64,000 nucleotides of DNA from Atrichornis clamosus (taxonomy: Eukaryota > Chordata > Aves > Passeriformes > Menuridae): contig WBMZ01005367.1 of the NCBI GenBank assembly GCA_013400975.1, forward strand, positions 372,001 to 436,000, in the 5' to 3' direction. The notes beneath the pieces were generated by a model. It did no database searches and was not told the DNA's origin. It worked only from the letters and a program-made list of their open reading frames with translations. Below are positions 1 to 13,650 of this stretch, in pieces (positions within the stretch are counted from its first letter, which is position 1; every line of letters starts with the position of its first letter). The position numbers and the translations under genes are program-made.

Positions 1-1
1 T

Positions 2-202
2 CTGTCACTCAAAGCTGAGCTGGGCAGAGAAGTGGAGAGCAACCCTGCTACTTCAGAGGCAACAGTGAACATTTTGATGGACAGAATGATGCAGGAGTTT
101 ATCCCTGCTTATGGCTTCTGCAGTTTGAAATTGCCAATAATGCCAAGAAAATTTGAGCAGAAACTGGCCAATATTGCCAATGCACTGGGTCTGGTTCTCT
201 GA
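2..202 (+). other. Open 66-codon stretch at the window edge, unidentified
   Basis: The frame from base 2 is open from the window start to TGA at 200-202 and has a protein-like composition (for example EFIPAYGFCSLKLP and QKLANIANALGLVL). I do not recognise the family. It could be the end of a processed pseudogene or of a transposon protein, or chance. No splice acceptor or start can be judged because the window begins here. Confidence 0.25.
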
Positions 203-1614
203 GATCAGTAATGGGCCATATAATGAATTTCCTCCTAAAATTTTGCACAGTACATTTTGTGTTTTAGTGATGGAAAACTTCGCTCAGGCTGATTCTCCTC
301 TGGCGTAAGCATTTTCTGAGTAACATTTATCTTCAGATTTACCACATTTTATAAATGGCTTTGTTCTGTTTTATTTTTCCAAATAGGAAAATTCACTCTG
401 TAAAAGAAAATTGTTTCAAGATTTAGTCTGAATATAGAAACTACTTTTGTGCAAATCTGAATATAAACTTAAGACACAAACTGAACCTCTTGAGGATATT
501 ACATCAATCTTGAAGTTAATAAGGTGGAAGAGAATGCGTTTCAGATTTTATATTAACTTCCTTCAGACTAAGAACCATTTTTCCTTGCACTTCAGTTTCC
601 ATCTCATTAATTTATTAATAATTAAACATCTAAAAAATAAAAGATTTGTTATTTCTCTTGTAACGTCAATCAATAGATTTCTAATTAACCAACCTTAGAG
701 CACTGAGAAGCAGTTGCTCCAGCAACTGTTTCTACTACCAGCAAATTTAAGTGGGAGAAATAGAGTTTAACTGTTTTTCTGTTGCAGACAGAGACCAGAG
801 GCGAGCTGAGATTCTTCTTAGCACAAGGGCCACATCTAAGGTGGGACCCTGGGAGCATTTCCAGCATCCTGGGCTCACATATGTGCTCTGGGTGGTTCCT
901 GGCTTGTGGGGTGGTGCATCCCATCCCCTGCTGTTTGGAAAACCTGAGAGCACGGACAGGGAAAGATCTGCCTGTGCTCCCAGCATGACCATGGGGATTC
1001 TGTGGTGCTGAGAGGTTAGTAATGCATGGATACATTGCTCTGACCTTGGAGATCTCACAAGTCCTGGAGCTCACAGATCAGAAAAACAGCAGAAGGTGGT
1101 GTGAACGCATTCGGAAGGGAGAAGTATGCTGTAGGGCAGAGAAGGAGCCTGGGGTGGTGTCAAAAGAGAAACACGCCATTTTCAAAACCTAGCTTTGCCT
1201 GTTTCCAGAATGCAGCTGTATAACCAGCTACTCTCCAACACTTCAGAAATCTCCTGTGACTTGCTGGAAGAGAAGGTGTTAAAGGTATATTTTGTCTTGT
1301 GATCCTGCAAATGCTTTCTGATGTAACTTTGCCCCCATAAATAGCCCCCTACACATGGAATTGAGAATCAGATCCTCAAGTTAGAGCTCCTGATGTGCCA
1401 AGTGCCTCTGACTAAAGGGATCTGAGTCCATGGAAAGTATCCCTAGAAACTTTCCAGATTCATTAGTGTGCTCTTTCACAGTCATTTAAAATAAATCTTT
1501 CCTGGCTAATAACTGGAAGGACAGCCGTGTGTATGGGGTGAAACTGCAGAAGCTATTTGGCAATCTCAAATTCTGCCTTCTAATGTGGTACTGAGGCTCC
1601 TCCTGTGGGGATCA

Positions 1615-1662
1615 GGGAGAAATACAAAGGATGAAAATGGGAGAAATACAAAGGATGAAAAT
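1615..1662. repeat. Perfect 2 x 24-bp tandem duplication
   Basis: The unit starts gggagaaatacaaagg; copies 1615-1638 and 1639-1662 are identical, which points to a recent duplication. Confidence 0.95.
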
Positions 1663-4600
1663 ACTAGAAATAAGGAGAAAATGTGGCTGAGGAAGGAAGA
1701 GGAACACCAACTAACCAGTGAAGGATGAATGAATCACCCAAAGTCCCTGCCAGAAGTATAAAACAAACCCAGTAACTGTCCTCCCCTTGCTACAAACCCT
1801 CAGAAATTGCTGTTTTGTTTCTGAGTAACTTTTCTCCTTTGCGCTTTTTATTGAAGCGATAGCACCAATTCAGGCTGAAATCAGGGTCCTGTGGGTTTGG
1901 GTTTTTTACAAGCAAAAGCAGACAGGCTAATGATGTTATTTGATCTCTAGGAAACCCCTTGCATGCCAGGGTACAGGCTTTGCTGCCTTCCAGAAAGCAG
2001 CAGAGTTGCTTTGCTGTGGCTCACATGTGACTCCTGCCCACTTTCCTGGGAATGACTCCTACTGTGTCCTCCCAGAGGGGATATCCTGCCTGGTCACCAT
2101 CTTTCCGCCCTCTTGGTTAACACTTGTCCATAGTCCAGGAGGAGGTTTGCACAATTACTAACGAGACCTATGCAATGAAGCTCTGCAAATTTGGTTTTTC
2201 TCTGTTCAGTTGAAAAAACGAAACACGTGGATTTGTTCGTCATAACCCCAGTAATGACAATGGTGACCCAGATTGGGATGTATCGTGAGGGTAGGTTTAC
2301 CATGGGAGTGGGATGGTTTAATCATGGCAGTGAGATTGCACATCCACTCTGTCCCTGACTGAACTTCTGTTTAGGAGGTTTAGATTCGGGAGTAAAACTT
2401 GCAGAGGCAGGAGTGTACAACGATGGAGAGGTAAGGACAAGCCTGTGCAGGAACAGAGAGATAAGGGCCAAATGCCAAGAGGGACTTGAGCATCCAAAAT
2501 TACATTTAGGGGTTGACAATCAAACCTGTCATAATGAAGACACTCAGCTGCTGCCATCCCTGAGGGTGGGAAGAGCTTCCTAAGTTGCCCAGTGTTACTT
2601 ACTGCAGTGTCTGAACCGTAATGAGCTCGACACTAAGACCTAATTATCTAAACTATCAAGTCCTTCCTCTGCCGAGCCCTGGGGCAGGTGGGTTTAGCAG
2701 CCGGGCTCCAGCACACCTAACACAGACCTGGCCAGTCCAACAGCAGACGGAGCTGCAGCTTCTGGTTCCAAACCTCTGTCCCAGGGGATGGTGCCAGGCT
2801 GTGCCCTCCACCCTTTCCACAGCAGCTTCGACAGCAGACACCCATCCAGCAACTGGTGATGGGCGTTTGATTCCCTCCTGGAAAGAAATGCCAGGGGAAT
2901 GCCTGAACCAGCTTAATGCTTAGTTTCAGTATCTGAGGTTTTTTTCTTTCTTTTTCTCTTTTTGTTTCCTATATTTCCAAAGCCACAGATACAGTTCTCC
3001 AAGACATATGAAGTCATAGGGGAAAATAATGAAGCTTTCTAAGAAACAAAACATAAATTCCATAGAAATGCAGCATAAACTTAATAATTTTCTTCTTCCA
3101 TCACAGGATGATTTTTGTGAAACTTTATTCTGCTTCTAATCTTGTAAAAAAGATAAAATAAATCAGAGAGACAACAATGACCCATGCTTTGTGGATGGCT
3201 CACGTTTACAAAGCACTGGCAAAAATCTTGTCTGAAATTCTGTATACTTAAATTTTACTTTCACACATCTTACTATGCTTAATTTTTCTGCTTTTGTGCT
3301 CTGGGGCAGACAATTTAGTTCTGCATCAGAGGAAGTCAAGAGCCCAAGAGACGAATTTTAATTAGAAGGCAATCAAACCACCAGATGGCCCTCTGATGTC
3401 TTAAATCTCCACTTGGGTGAAATAAATTGACTTTTCTTAAAAACAGTGCTAGAGTACATTTTAAACAATGCCCCAAAGCTGGAACATAAAGTAGTTCTGC
3501 ATAGTTGTGAGAATAATTTGTAGACTCTGAGGCATTTGTCAGAGTGTTTTATTTGTTTAATAAAAATCATTAATGTTTGAATTAATGGTTACTTTCACAC
3601 TGTGCCCTGTGATCTATTCTCAGTATCACTGTTGTTTGAAAATATTTTTAATGTTTGAGTTTAGTTGTACCAAATTGCAGTAAATAAACAAAAAAAAAAT
3701 TAATTCTTCCCAATTTTCAGTTTCAGTCTTGTGTCCATTATGAGAATGGTGGCAGCTTGTGGTCTGAAACCCCCCATTGCTGGGGGTGGTGGGATGGGTA
3801 TTTCCCAAGTGGGATGCTGAGAGCAGGGGGACAAGGTGACCTCCCCAGATCAGTGAGCTATGAGGAGAGGTGGAGCACAGTATGGAAGCAGGGATAAGCT
3901 CTGATCATCATCAGTACCCTAAACCAGGAGAGGAAATCTTCATCAGTGACAGGGGAGAGCAGCATCGCAGAGAGGAGACTTGGGAAGTCTGTAAGACCCA
4001 ATTCACTGTACTGGGACCTGCTGAAATCACTCATACCTATTTTTTCTAGGTGGTTGGATTAATCTTTCCCTGCAGCTGGGGCCTTCCACAGAGTAGTTGT
4101 GGTATCACATCTTTATGTCATGTCCCATCTGTTGCTTGAGGACCTTAGGGCCAAATTCAAAGCCTCTTTGTAGTCAGAGGGGGAAATGCCAGTTGACTGC
4201 AGGGATTCAGAGCTCAGCATCTCACTGCTTTTTTCACTATGAGTATTGAAATCTACCATCTTGCCTTGGCTGGTGGCTCATGTGCGAGTGTGGATCAGAT
4301 GCCAGCAGAACTGCATCCTCCTGCCCCAGAGCTGCTGCCCTGCAGCGTTTGCATCTGCTGCTGCAGGAGGGAATATCCTAAACCACAGCTGACTGTTCAG
4401 CAGTGGGTTCAGCTGCTGCCTCTAGTTTGGCAGCTCACTCTGAGTTTCTAAGTGATCTACATTTTTGTGCCTATAAATAACGACGGCAGCAGAAATCGTG
4501 ACTATTGTTGTGCCGTCTGTCTCTGGAGCAAGCCCAGTCTTGTGATCTCACTGCTCCACCAAGGAGCTGCTGCTTTATTTCACACTCTCTGTATGGCATT

Positions 4601-7600
4601 ACAGCCTGATCTCTTGTGGGGTCTTCGTCTCGGGGTGGCCAAGAAGGACACTGCAGAAACCTGTGGGTCCCAGGGTGGGTGTTACACTGCAGGGACAACC
4701 TGACTGCAGCAGCAATGCCATTTTCCCTGCTGGGCCGGGTTAGTGGTGGTGTCTGTGTTGTCTGTGTGGGACATGCACACCATGGCTGTGTTCTGAACAC
4801 ATCAGACTGTCTGAGGCCCAGAACCTGGAGTCTCTTGTACTTGACCCAAGGGATGTCTGTTTTGCAAGAGGTGTTTTGGGATGTGCTTATTATTCTGCAA
4901 CAATATTGTCAGTCCATTATATTGTCAATGCCTGCTTGAATCTGAAAACACTTATTAATTAACTGTTCTTTCTCCTGGGTGACCACGTCCTTAAGGAAGC
5001 TGAACCATGGAAAAAACTGTAATAGTGCAGCTTGGTTCTGCATCTTCAAATACGGCTTCAGACAGCTCTGAAAGTCAAGTTCATCTGGTTTTGTGTCTGA
5101 ATTTTCAGCCTCAGGAGTGCTAGGATATCAGGCACTGCCTTGTGGGAGGGTCGGGCACCACTGCATTCAGGTGGTGCTTAAGGCAGGACATTGCAACACA
5201 ACAACAATTATAAAAAAGCCCAAATCATAAAAATATCAGCTCAATTTTCCCAATAAATAGTTTGTTTTAATGGAGTGTTGTACAGAGGTGCTCTTAATGT
5301 ACTGGAATAGCACTGTAACAAAAAGCACTTTAACAAGGGGTTTCCAGCCTGGTGCTTAACAGCTGCAACAGGGGAAACATTTGGCATTTCTGTTTTCCTA
5401 ACCTCCTGAGAACACACCAGCAAGATTCCTCTTAATTGAGCCCTTAAACTTTTAATGCAGTCCCTGGACTGATATGCATTTGCCATATGTTTTACTTAGC
5501 TGTTAAATGGTTGACTAAGGCCTTTACTCAGCCTGTTAAACTGAATTGATGACAATTTAATATTGCACAGGGAATACCACAGCCAAATAGGAAACAGACA
5601 TCTGTGGCACTGAGACGGGTCAATTCTGGCACTAGGCTGAGGAGCTGGACCAGGAGTTCTTGCAACCAGAGCAGCAGAAATAACACAGCAAGAGCAGGAG
5701 AGCATTTTCATCAGTGGCTTTGGATGTTCATATCCGGCTATAACTATTATTTAAGGGCTGCCTAAAGCACTTTATAAGTCATCAGTGTGAAATCTGTTTT
5801 CCATGCTGGTCTTTAGCACAGAGTGAGAATGAATGGCTTCTTCCATTGTGTAAATACACCTGGGTTTCCTGCTGGACGGGCAGACACTCTCCCTCTGCAA
5901 GGCCAAACTCAGCTTCGTGACTTTTCAGTTGGTTATGGAAGACATGGACTAAGATTACCATCTCATAAAAGCACGACAGGATGAACATATTTCTTAAAGG
6001 GATTAATCTGGCTCCCTACAAAGGTTAAGGGAACAACTGACATTCATTTTAATGGACCCTGTTACTGTTCCATGACATTGGCATCAATACAGCAGTCACG
6101 GTGCTGAGGAGGTGCTATGGCACTGAGGGAGCCTTGAGTTATTTTCTGAGAAGTGGAACATTTTCAGAAGGAAGTATGGAAAATGTCCTGTGGTTCAGGC
6201 CCTTTCCAAGAGTTGGGTCTGTTGACTTGATTCCCCTCTCCTCTCTTACAGCTGGAACAAGGAGCAGGGTCTGTGCCGCAAGTCCTGGGAGCTTTGCTGC
6301 TCGCAGTTGGCAGCAGCAGCATCTGGGTTATCTGCACCCTTTGATTACAGGTGCTTAATTTCCCTTGAGGGACCAGAGTCCCTTTTGAGAGTCATCCATC
6401 ACTGTCTTGCCCAGGGTTGCAGAGGAAATGTGTGGCAGAGCAAAGGTTAAAGGCAGCTCCCCCAAGGTGAAGCTCTTGCCTTGGCCATGCCTTTGTTTGT
6501 ACAGGAGTGAAGTGATCGTGCATGTCTCACACCTCCCATCTACTGGCACCACAATTCTGGGGGGAGTTATGGGGTTGTGTGGTAGCTCTCATATTGTATC
6601 ACATGTCAATACTGCAGTAATATTAATTGTTTTGCCATGTCTGGTGTTAGGGAAACTTTTCTTGGTACGCAGGCAACCAAATATTGCCTGACAGCAGAGC
6701 AGTCACACCACATAGCTGTGGATATTTACCCTCTCAGCACTTTGTTTTGGTCTCTCTCTTTGGACCAGCATAGTAGCAGCTCACTGACTTGAATGCATTG
6801 GCTTAGGGAGACACAGTGCCTCCCTGGCAGTGCCTGGACTGAGAGGACTGAGTTTTAATGCCATTTTCTCAATTTTTAATCTCTGAATCCCTCTCAGGCA
6901 TAAAAGCAGTTGCGCTGATAATTTTACCCTAATACTTGTGCAGCAGTGTACAGGCTCCAAGGTGCTGGGAGGCAACTGCTTGAGAAAAGCAAGGATCATA
7001 CAAAAGCTCTCTCATGGGTTATATGCACCTGTAGGGTACAGACTCTTTAAAATAAAAAGTTAAAATAGTGGTATTCTTCAGCTAAGTGCATTGGGCATCA
7101 CTTGTCAGATGCTATTGTCAAATTACGGGCACTTGGTATTGCTGTGCAGGGCTGATGAGCCCTGTAGCCAAAGTCTTCCTTTAATTTTTGTCCATAAGTT
7201 TTTTGCAGTGTGCTTTTACCACCGTATTAGGGAAAAAAAACCCCTCTGTCCCTCCATTTTATTAACTTCCTAATGTTCTTAGTGTGTGAATCACACAGCC
7301 CAGGGTTATATTTACTAGATTATTTTTCAGGCTTGATCAGTTTGGGATGGAGGAGGAGCTTTTGATTTTAATGTTCACATACCTGTGTTTCTAATATACG
7401 CAACAGATGTTAAGGAGCAAGGATTGGAGATACTGGGATAATTCAGGGCCTAGGAGTATCCCTATAAAATGGAAAAGGAAGATTACCAACTTACTTTTTT
7501 AAGTCACGGCTGAATCCATGAAACTATGAGGTCATGCGGTTTTGTCAGCAGGAATGCCCAGGATTTTAACAGATTCTATAGTGTAGACAAATTATGTAGA

Positions 7601-9558
7601 CAGGAGTTAAATGTTAATGCCGAGGATTCCCTGTGGGATGCACTGAGCTGTTAGGGTGGCAGTTCAGGCCGGTTCAGCACAACCCTTTGGATCCCCCAGA
7701 AGTGAGATAAGGCCCCAAAACACATGTGCTGGCACACACCTCATCCGTGGCCCACGCGCCTGACAGAAAGCTCACTCCTGGAGTCTCCTCCTGCCAAGGG
7801 CCTCCCTGGGAGCAGCAAGGCTGGGCTGGGAGGAGCAGCTCCATGGCTCTAAACTGAAGCTGATGCAGTTTTACAGCTTGTATTTCTGCTGCTGCTTGGG
7901 ACTTGCTCGTGCATGGGATTTTACAGGGCCGTTTAAGTATGAAGTGAAACATGGGGAAATTATATCCCTTATGATGCCCAGGAGGTAGAGCTCAAGAAAG
8001 AACTTTGCACAGAGAGTGGCTAACAGGAGGCGTCAACAAGGTTTCTTTGAGGCCTTGGGATAATCCTGCTGGATGCTTTGGAGACTGGGAGGCTTGAGGG
8101 GAATGAGGTCCATGTCTTCACTTTTGGACCACGCTGCTTAATGGCGCTGCTTGCCAGGAGCGGCCTTTGGGGCGCCTCTCCTGGGAGAGGGATTTTTATG
8201 CTGCTGTCATGTGGGATGGGCAGGAGTGTCACTGTGCCCTGCCCCAGCGCTACACCCACCGCACACTGGTGATCTGACTTTCAGATGACCCAGGTGTCTG
8301 CTGTGAGACAGAGAAAAGTCTTTGAACCACACTGTATTGGGCTTTTGATGCTGGATGTAGCTCCCATGCTTTACTGCATGTGATACAGTCTGGTTCAGCT
8401 TTTCTCCATTTTTCCAGCTAACTTTGATTATTTGTTGTATTAATCATGGGTTAACTTTTTACAAATACCAGCTTTTACAGCTTGTCATTGATCCATCCAT
8501 TAAAAATTATTACAGAAATAGACAAGGCAATGGTAACACAAACTCCTGAAATATTGAGCATGACCTGTGAGGGTTGGCTTCTTGGCATCAATTCGCTCTT
8601 CTGTCTTGAAAATAAAATTACTGTGGAGCTATTTGTGTTGATTAACGAAGAAATAGCTGGAGCCTTGCATTTTCTGTGTCAAGGAAAGTGTAAAGTGTTA
8701 GAATAGATGGCAGCCTTGGAGCAATAATGTATAAATGGATATTTAAAATCTCTCCCAAGGCCAAGGCACAGCCCCAGTAAAAACCAGAGTGCCTGGCAGT
8801 TGTCCAGCCTGGTTTGTTAAGACACAGGAGCAAATAGCTGCCATTAAAAATAACAGAATCATAAAATCTTCCCTCTTTTTCTGTAGTCCTCTTTATTAGC
8901 ACGAGCATGTGTCTGTTTCCATCTCTGTGATTATATTCTTGGAAATTGTCTCTGTGATGGATTGACGATTTCCATTAGAAACATCTCCATGGCCTGGACT
9001 AAAACAGACACCAGTAAGACAATAATTGAAGAATTATTCAAATAAACCCTGGGGCACATTTGTGTTATGTAGGACATTCTGGAAACTTTCTCTTTTGCGA
9101 ACTATGCTCCTACTAGATCTTTTAACAAATACTGCCTTCCCAGAAGACTGGGGTTTTTTCCTTCAGAAGGCAGTAAATTCAGCTATTGCACAGAATAAAA
9201 GCAGTATATCTGTGGCTGTGGTACCCAATTTTAGTGCCGAGCAGCCAACACAGACTGAGCAAGCACAGGGTATTGGCAGGATCTCCCTTTCTGCCTTCTC
9301 CATGCCCAGCTGGTTTCACTCATGGTTTCCCAGCATTTTTAGAGGCTGTCCTTTCTGCTGGCCAGTTTTGCCTGTGCTTCATTGGCTGCTGCTGGCACCT
9401 CATTCCTCCCATCTCTCATGGGGATGCTATGGACAGCATCTCCTTGAGGAGCTCATTCCATGGTAGTCAAAGAGCAGAAATCACATGAGCTGTGGTGTTT
9501 CACATGCCTGACTTCTGGGGGAGGTTTTGGAGAATATTGAGAATTAGGAACAGATGCC

Positions 9559-9577
9559 TTTTTTTTTTTTTTTTTTT
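9559..9577. repeat. T19 homopolymer
   Basis: 19 consecutive T. No recognisable retroposed sequence is seen on either side, so I treat it as a simple repeat. Confidence 0.9.
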
Positions 9578-10529
9578 ATGTTGTTAAGAAATTGCCTTTG
9601 GCATACATCATAAATCTTTGCACAAGGCCGTGAGAGAGTGTCCGTGCTGCCCACCCTCCAGCCAAACTACAATAAATCAGCGGGTCCTGTGGGTCCCTGC
9701 TGTGCCTTATCAGTGCAAAGGGCTCAGCTTGGAAATTCACTGTTGCTAATGGGGGAAGGCAGCTGGCCATGTGCAAATAAACATGGAGCTTTAGTTGCCA
9801 GTGCTGTTCCTGGCCCCTCAGCAATGCACAAGCAGCCTCATGAATCACAGCCACTCGCAGGCTTCGTGCACGGAGGGAGCTGGGAAAGAATGGTTGGTGT
9901 GAAAAATTGTGATTAATGTGGTAGGTGAAAGTCTCAGGTGAAACATAGCAAGGAGTGCTCAGCAATCGTGGATTGCAGTGGGGTGGGAGCAGTGGGGTTG
10001 GAGCAGTGGGATTTAGACCAGTGTGTTTACCATAAACTGCTTTTAAGCGGTTTGATCTGGCTGTGTATGTGGCTCATTCTCACTCACCATGGCCTGGGTC
10101 CACTGTCCCTCTTTAGAGATGACTGGGCAAGAGATTGATCAATTTAGGTACAATCCTGAGGTTTCCAAATTCGATACCTGTTTCTCCTGGTTCTTTCGGT
10201 GACATTACAAGTGCCCTGTTGAAACTGCACTTACTGGTTATATATGTAGTATTGCTCTAAACAGTCACAAAAGTTTTATTTAGCTGAGATTGCATCCAAG
10301 CTGTAAGAACTTAGCTTGATGTGTCTCTACAGCACTCAAAATTCACCCTTTGCTGTGAAAAACAGGAATGTCTTGATTGAACAGCAGTGAGACTAACTCA
10401 CAAGATGAAGCAGAGTGATAAAATTATGTTGACAAGAGAGTGGTAAGAGAAAACTCTATATTTTGTTTAGATTATATTTGATTCAATACTGAAATACAGA
10501 TATATAGTACTGGTCCATATCCTGTCTAG

Positions 10530-10855
10530 GAACATCCAGTTTTTATTGATGCAGATGTAAGTGAAGATACATTTAACATTCCAAATGGAGAACTGGAAAT
10601 GAGCATCACTGTATCTACTCAGCTTCTAGTTAGCTCTTCAGAAAGGATGCCCTCACAAGCTGCTGTTGAGTATAACTTTTTTGGAGAGAAACTTCAGATA
10701 GAAGCAAAAAAAATGAGGTTACCAAAACCTAAATAGAGCAAAGTTGCTTTAATGTGGCTAAAGAGTCTACAGCCAGTGTTGAAAGGGTTCCAGTGACAGA
10801 ACATGAGACATTATCATTGGAAAAAAACCTCAGTGTAATTAGTCAGTGTGTGTAA
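10530..10855 (+). pseudogene. Possible frameshifted coding relic, unidentified
   Basis: A 68-codon open frame runs from 10530 to a TAG at 10734; a second frame is open from 10733 to TAA at 10853. Both have a protein-like composition (first: EHPVFIDADVSEDTFNIPNG near its start; second: TASVERVPVTEHETLSLEKN). The two could be one ancestral reading frame broken by a small indel near 10730. The frame also continues upstream of 10530 through one TAG (10527) back to about 10482. I do not recognise the protein. Chance is possible in 41% GC sequence, so this stays tentative. Confidence 0.3.
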
Positions 10856-10984
10856 TTAACTATTGGACAAAGCAGACAAGGGATTAGAGGTATCTTCTAA
10901 GTCAAGCCTGGCTACACTGCTAAATGATAGTCTTTTGTCCAGCCAGGAGCTATGGATCGGAGGCAAAAATTGTACTGTCTTTGT

Positions 10985-11040
10985 TTTGTCTGGGGTCAGA
11001 TTAGATTATCATAATGGCTTTAAAATCTATGAATCTGTCA
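10985..11040 (+). mobile_element. Ancient CR1-like 3' end relic
   Basis: ggtcagattagattatcataatgg followed by ttaaaatctatgaatct is the decayed form of a 3' terminus common in turtle, crocodile and bird genomes (ggtcagactagatgatca type). The same terminus is seen at 15310-15370. Confidence 0.6.
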
Positions 11041-11144
11041 TATTTGATTTTAAGTGAATGAATCAAAAGACTCCCTTAATGTAGGTATGCACATTCAGAC
11101 CAGAGCTGAGTGAATAATTCAATAATTAATTTGATGAGCACAAA

Positions 11145-11325
11145 CATAAGAACATGAGCACAGTTTTATTGGGTCATACCAAAGAATCATCTGTTTCAGG
11201 ATGGCTCCTCAGATGACAAAGGCTTTTGTCTTAAATCCACCACCTGCTAATTCCGTTAGGTCCCCCATTTCTCATCTGTGGTGTGAAATAATTCTTTATA
11301 TTTGCCTTGCCCATGCCCCATCCTT
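11145..11325. repeat. Probable old interspersed-repeat relic
   Basis: cataagaacatgagcac followed by attgggtcataccaaag resembles a widespread amniote repeat that begins acataagaac and has tgggtcagaccaaag. It is strongly diverged. A CR1 end follows at 11334. The family cannot be named from sequence alone. Confidence 0.45.
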
Positions 11326-11333
11326 TTTGTGAA

Positions 11334-11425
11334 TGGTTTAGTGGAGGATTTGGCAATGCTGGGTTAACGGTCAGTCTCGATGATCTTAAGGGTCTTTTCC
11401 AGCCTAAATGATTCCATGATTCTGT
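11334..11425 (+). mobile_element. CR1 LINE 3' fragment
   Basis: Ends in the CR1 signature: tcgatgatcttaagggtc, then ttttccagcctaaatg and attccatgattctg. Only the last ~90 bases of the element are present. Confidence 0.85.
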
Positions 11426-11895
11426 GGATATGTGATTTTGTAGAGTGTTTTCATATCTCCTCTGTCATCTCTTTTCTATGCAAAATGTGTTCTCTCTCTG
11501 CACGGAGAAGTTCTCTGGTCCTGCTTGCTTTTCTTCTCTATACCTCCCCAAGTTTGGTTATGCTTTCGGCTGAAGCATCTTGCAGACTCTTTGCATAAAG
11601 ATCACCAAGGTGGAATTTATCCAAATTCACACAGAAATGTACATTTCTTCTCCTCACAACCTAGAAATGCTTCCTTTCTTGACTGGAGGAGATGATTGTG
11701 GTAGTTCTCATATAGGTGCTTATTCTCTAGACTTGGAGGATTTGGTGAGATGAACTTTGTCAAAAATATTGAAAGTGGGCATTTTCCATGGATGTTTAGA
11801 AGGACAAACTATTTTCTGTTTTGCACTCAGTTTTCTTCTAAAACTTCTGCTTGATTTTTCATGGCAACGGAGTATTTCAGGGAACTGTCCTGGAT

Positions 11896-11931
11896 AACTC
11901 CAACATATGTTTCAACTCCAACATATATTTC
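11896..11931. repeat. 2 x 18-bp tandem duplication
   Basis: aactccaacatatgtttc is followed directly by the same unit with one change (atatgt to atatat). Confidence 0.85.
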
Positions 11932-13104
11932 CTGATTTTTATAGAAATTGTATATCCTAAAATCGTGCATATACAATAAAATAGGGTGTTCGTTGTCCTT
12001 ACTTCAGTTACTTGCACATTTCTTAAGAAATACTTCATTATAAGAAACTAGAATTCAAAGGTTTTTCTTATCAAGTCTCTGCAAGTTTCTTGGCACTTAC
12101 TCAAAAGTTGGAGAGCACATTAATGATGTTTTGAAGATATATAGTTGTTGCAACAGTTTGATAAAACAAGATACCTATATAACTTGGAGTTAAATTGGTC
12201 TGTTTAGTTGTAATATTTAGCTCCCAATTTATTATTTCTACAAACTGCTTGGCAAGTTGATATTTGCAAAAACATACCTTGACCAGTTGACTCCATTTGA
12301 TTTTTCTTGTTCAAAATAAATTTTCCAGGGTTGGGTTTGTTCAGGACAAAGGGACGGCTCAATGTTGTAAATCCTACAAAGAAGAAAAAAAAAAAAAGTA
12401 GAATTTATGTGAGATACAGGGGATAATAAGGAGCTTCAAAGCTCTTTCTGCACTGAGGCAAGTCTTACTCAATATTATCTTTACATTGACTATTTCTATT
12501 ATGACATCTGCTTGCAAACTTACTTGTAAGAAAGTAAGTGGAAAGAAAGTTGATCTCAGAAAAAGAAATGTACACACAACCCCTAATTTCTATGAAATAT
12601 AATTCACAGAAAATCTGGGCTTTTTAAGCTCCAGCTGAGAGTGACTTCACTGCACTTTTCTGTGCTCCTTTTTATTATTTGGGACAATTCTTAGTTCTGT
12701 ATTCACCTTAAAATTCAAAATTGTTTACTGTACATTGCGTAATTTACAGTTTCCATTTCCCGTTGCATCAGTTTTCATTATTTTTAGGTCTGTCTTTCCT
12801 AGTTAGTGCTGGCAGGACATCGAGGTTGGTTTCCATTGGAAAACAAGTCAGAAGGAAAATAAACCAAACCTATTAGTGCTGAAACATGACCTAGTTTTAA
12901 ATTGTTGTCAGGTGAGAAATCTGCAGATTTTAACTGTCCGCTTATTTTATGAAGGGATGGAGGAATAAGAGAGCAGTTAGGAAATATATTGTTCCAGCTC
13001 TCAGATACTGGAAAATGTACTTTGGGTGGTGGATTGTCTACAGAGCTGTGCTTTTCCGTTTTCTAAAAGCAAAGTGAAAAAGATTGAGGCAACAAAATCA
13101 CGTA

Positions 13105-13142
13105 GATATAAATACATATATATACATATATATGCACACACA
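13105..13142. repeat. TA/CA microsatellite
   Basis: Mixed tatata and tacata units end in a short cacaca run. Confidence 0.85.
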
Positions 13143-13453
13143 ATGAACAAGAGTGATTGGGCTGATTTACTGACATCCCACAGGAGGAAGTGAATAAACC
13201 AGTGAGCAATTTCTTCTTTTAAAACTAAACTTCTGAGTTGTTTAATGCCTACTGTGTATTTTTTAATGACATTTTTTTAAATGCTGTGTTTTTCGGTGGT
13301 GAATACATGGTTTGCGTGGATTCACACGTGGTGACATCAAACACTTGACTAACAGGGTGGTCACAGGTGAAAGTCACCACTGCTGAGCTTCAGCTTTGCA
13401 TTTCCACCTAATGCAGAACCATGAAGAAGAACAGGAAAAGTGCCAACCCCTGC

Positions 13454-13650
13454 CGTAGAATCATAGAACAGTTTGGGTTGGAAAGGGCCTCAAAGGCAAC
13501 TCAGTCCAACCCCCCTGCAACAAGCAGGGAAAGACAGCTTCAACCAGACCAGGTTGCTCAGAGCCCTGTCCAACCTGACCTTTACTATTTCCAGGGACGG
13601 GGCATCCACCACCTCTCTGAGCAACTTGTACCTGTTTTTCACCACCGTCC
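13454..13650 (-). mobile_element. CR1 LINE 3' fragment, antisense
   Basis: Starts gtagaatcatagaacag followed by tttgggttggaaagggcc, the reverse complement of the CR1 terminus, and continues into the less conserved upstream part (cagagccctgtccaacctg, ggggcatccaccacctc). The inner boundary is approximate. Confidence 0.85.

Noticed and set aside
9026..9466. 146-codon open frame, + strand
   Set aside because: Trp/Phe/Ser-rich chance composition, overlapped by another open frame, no homology I can name.
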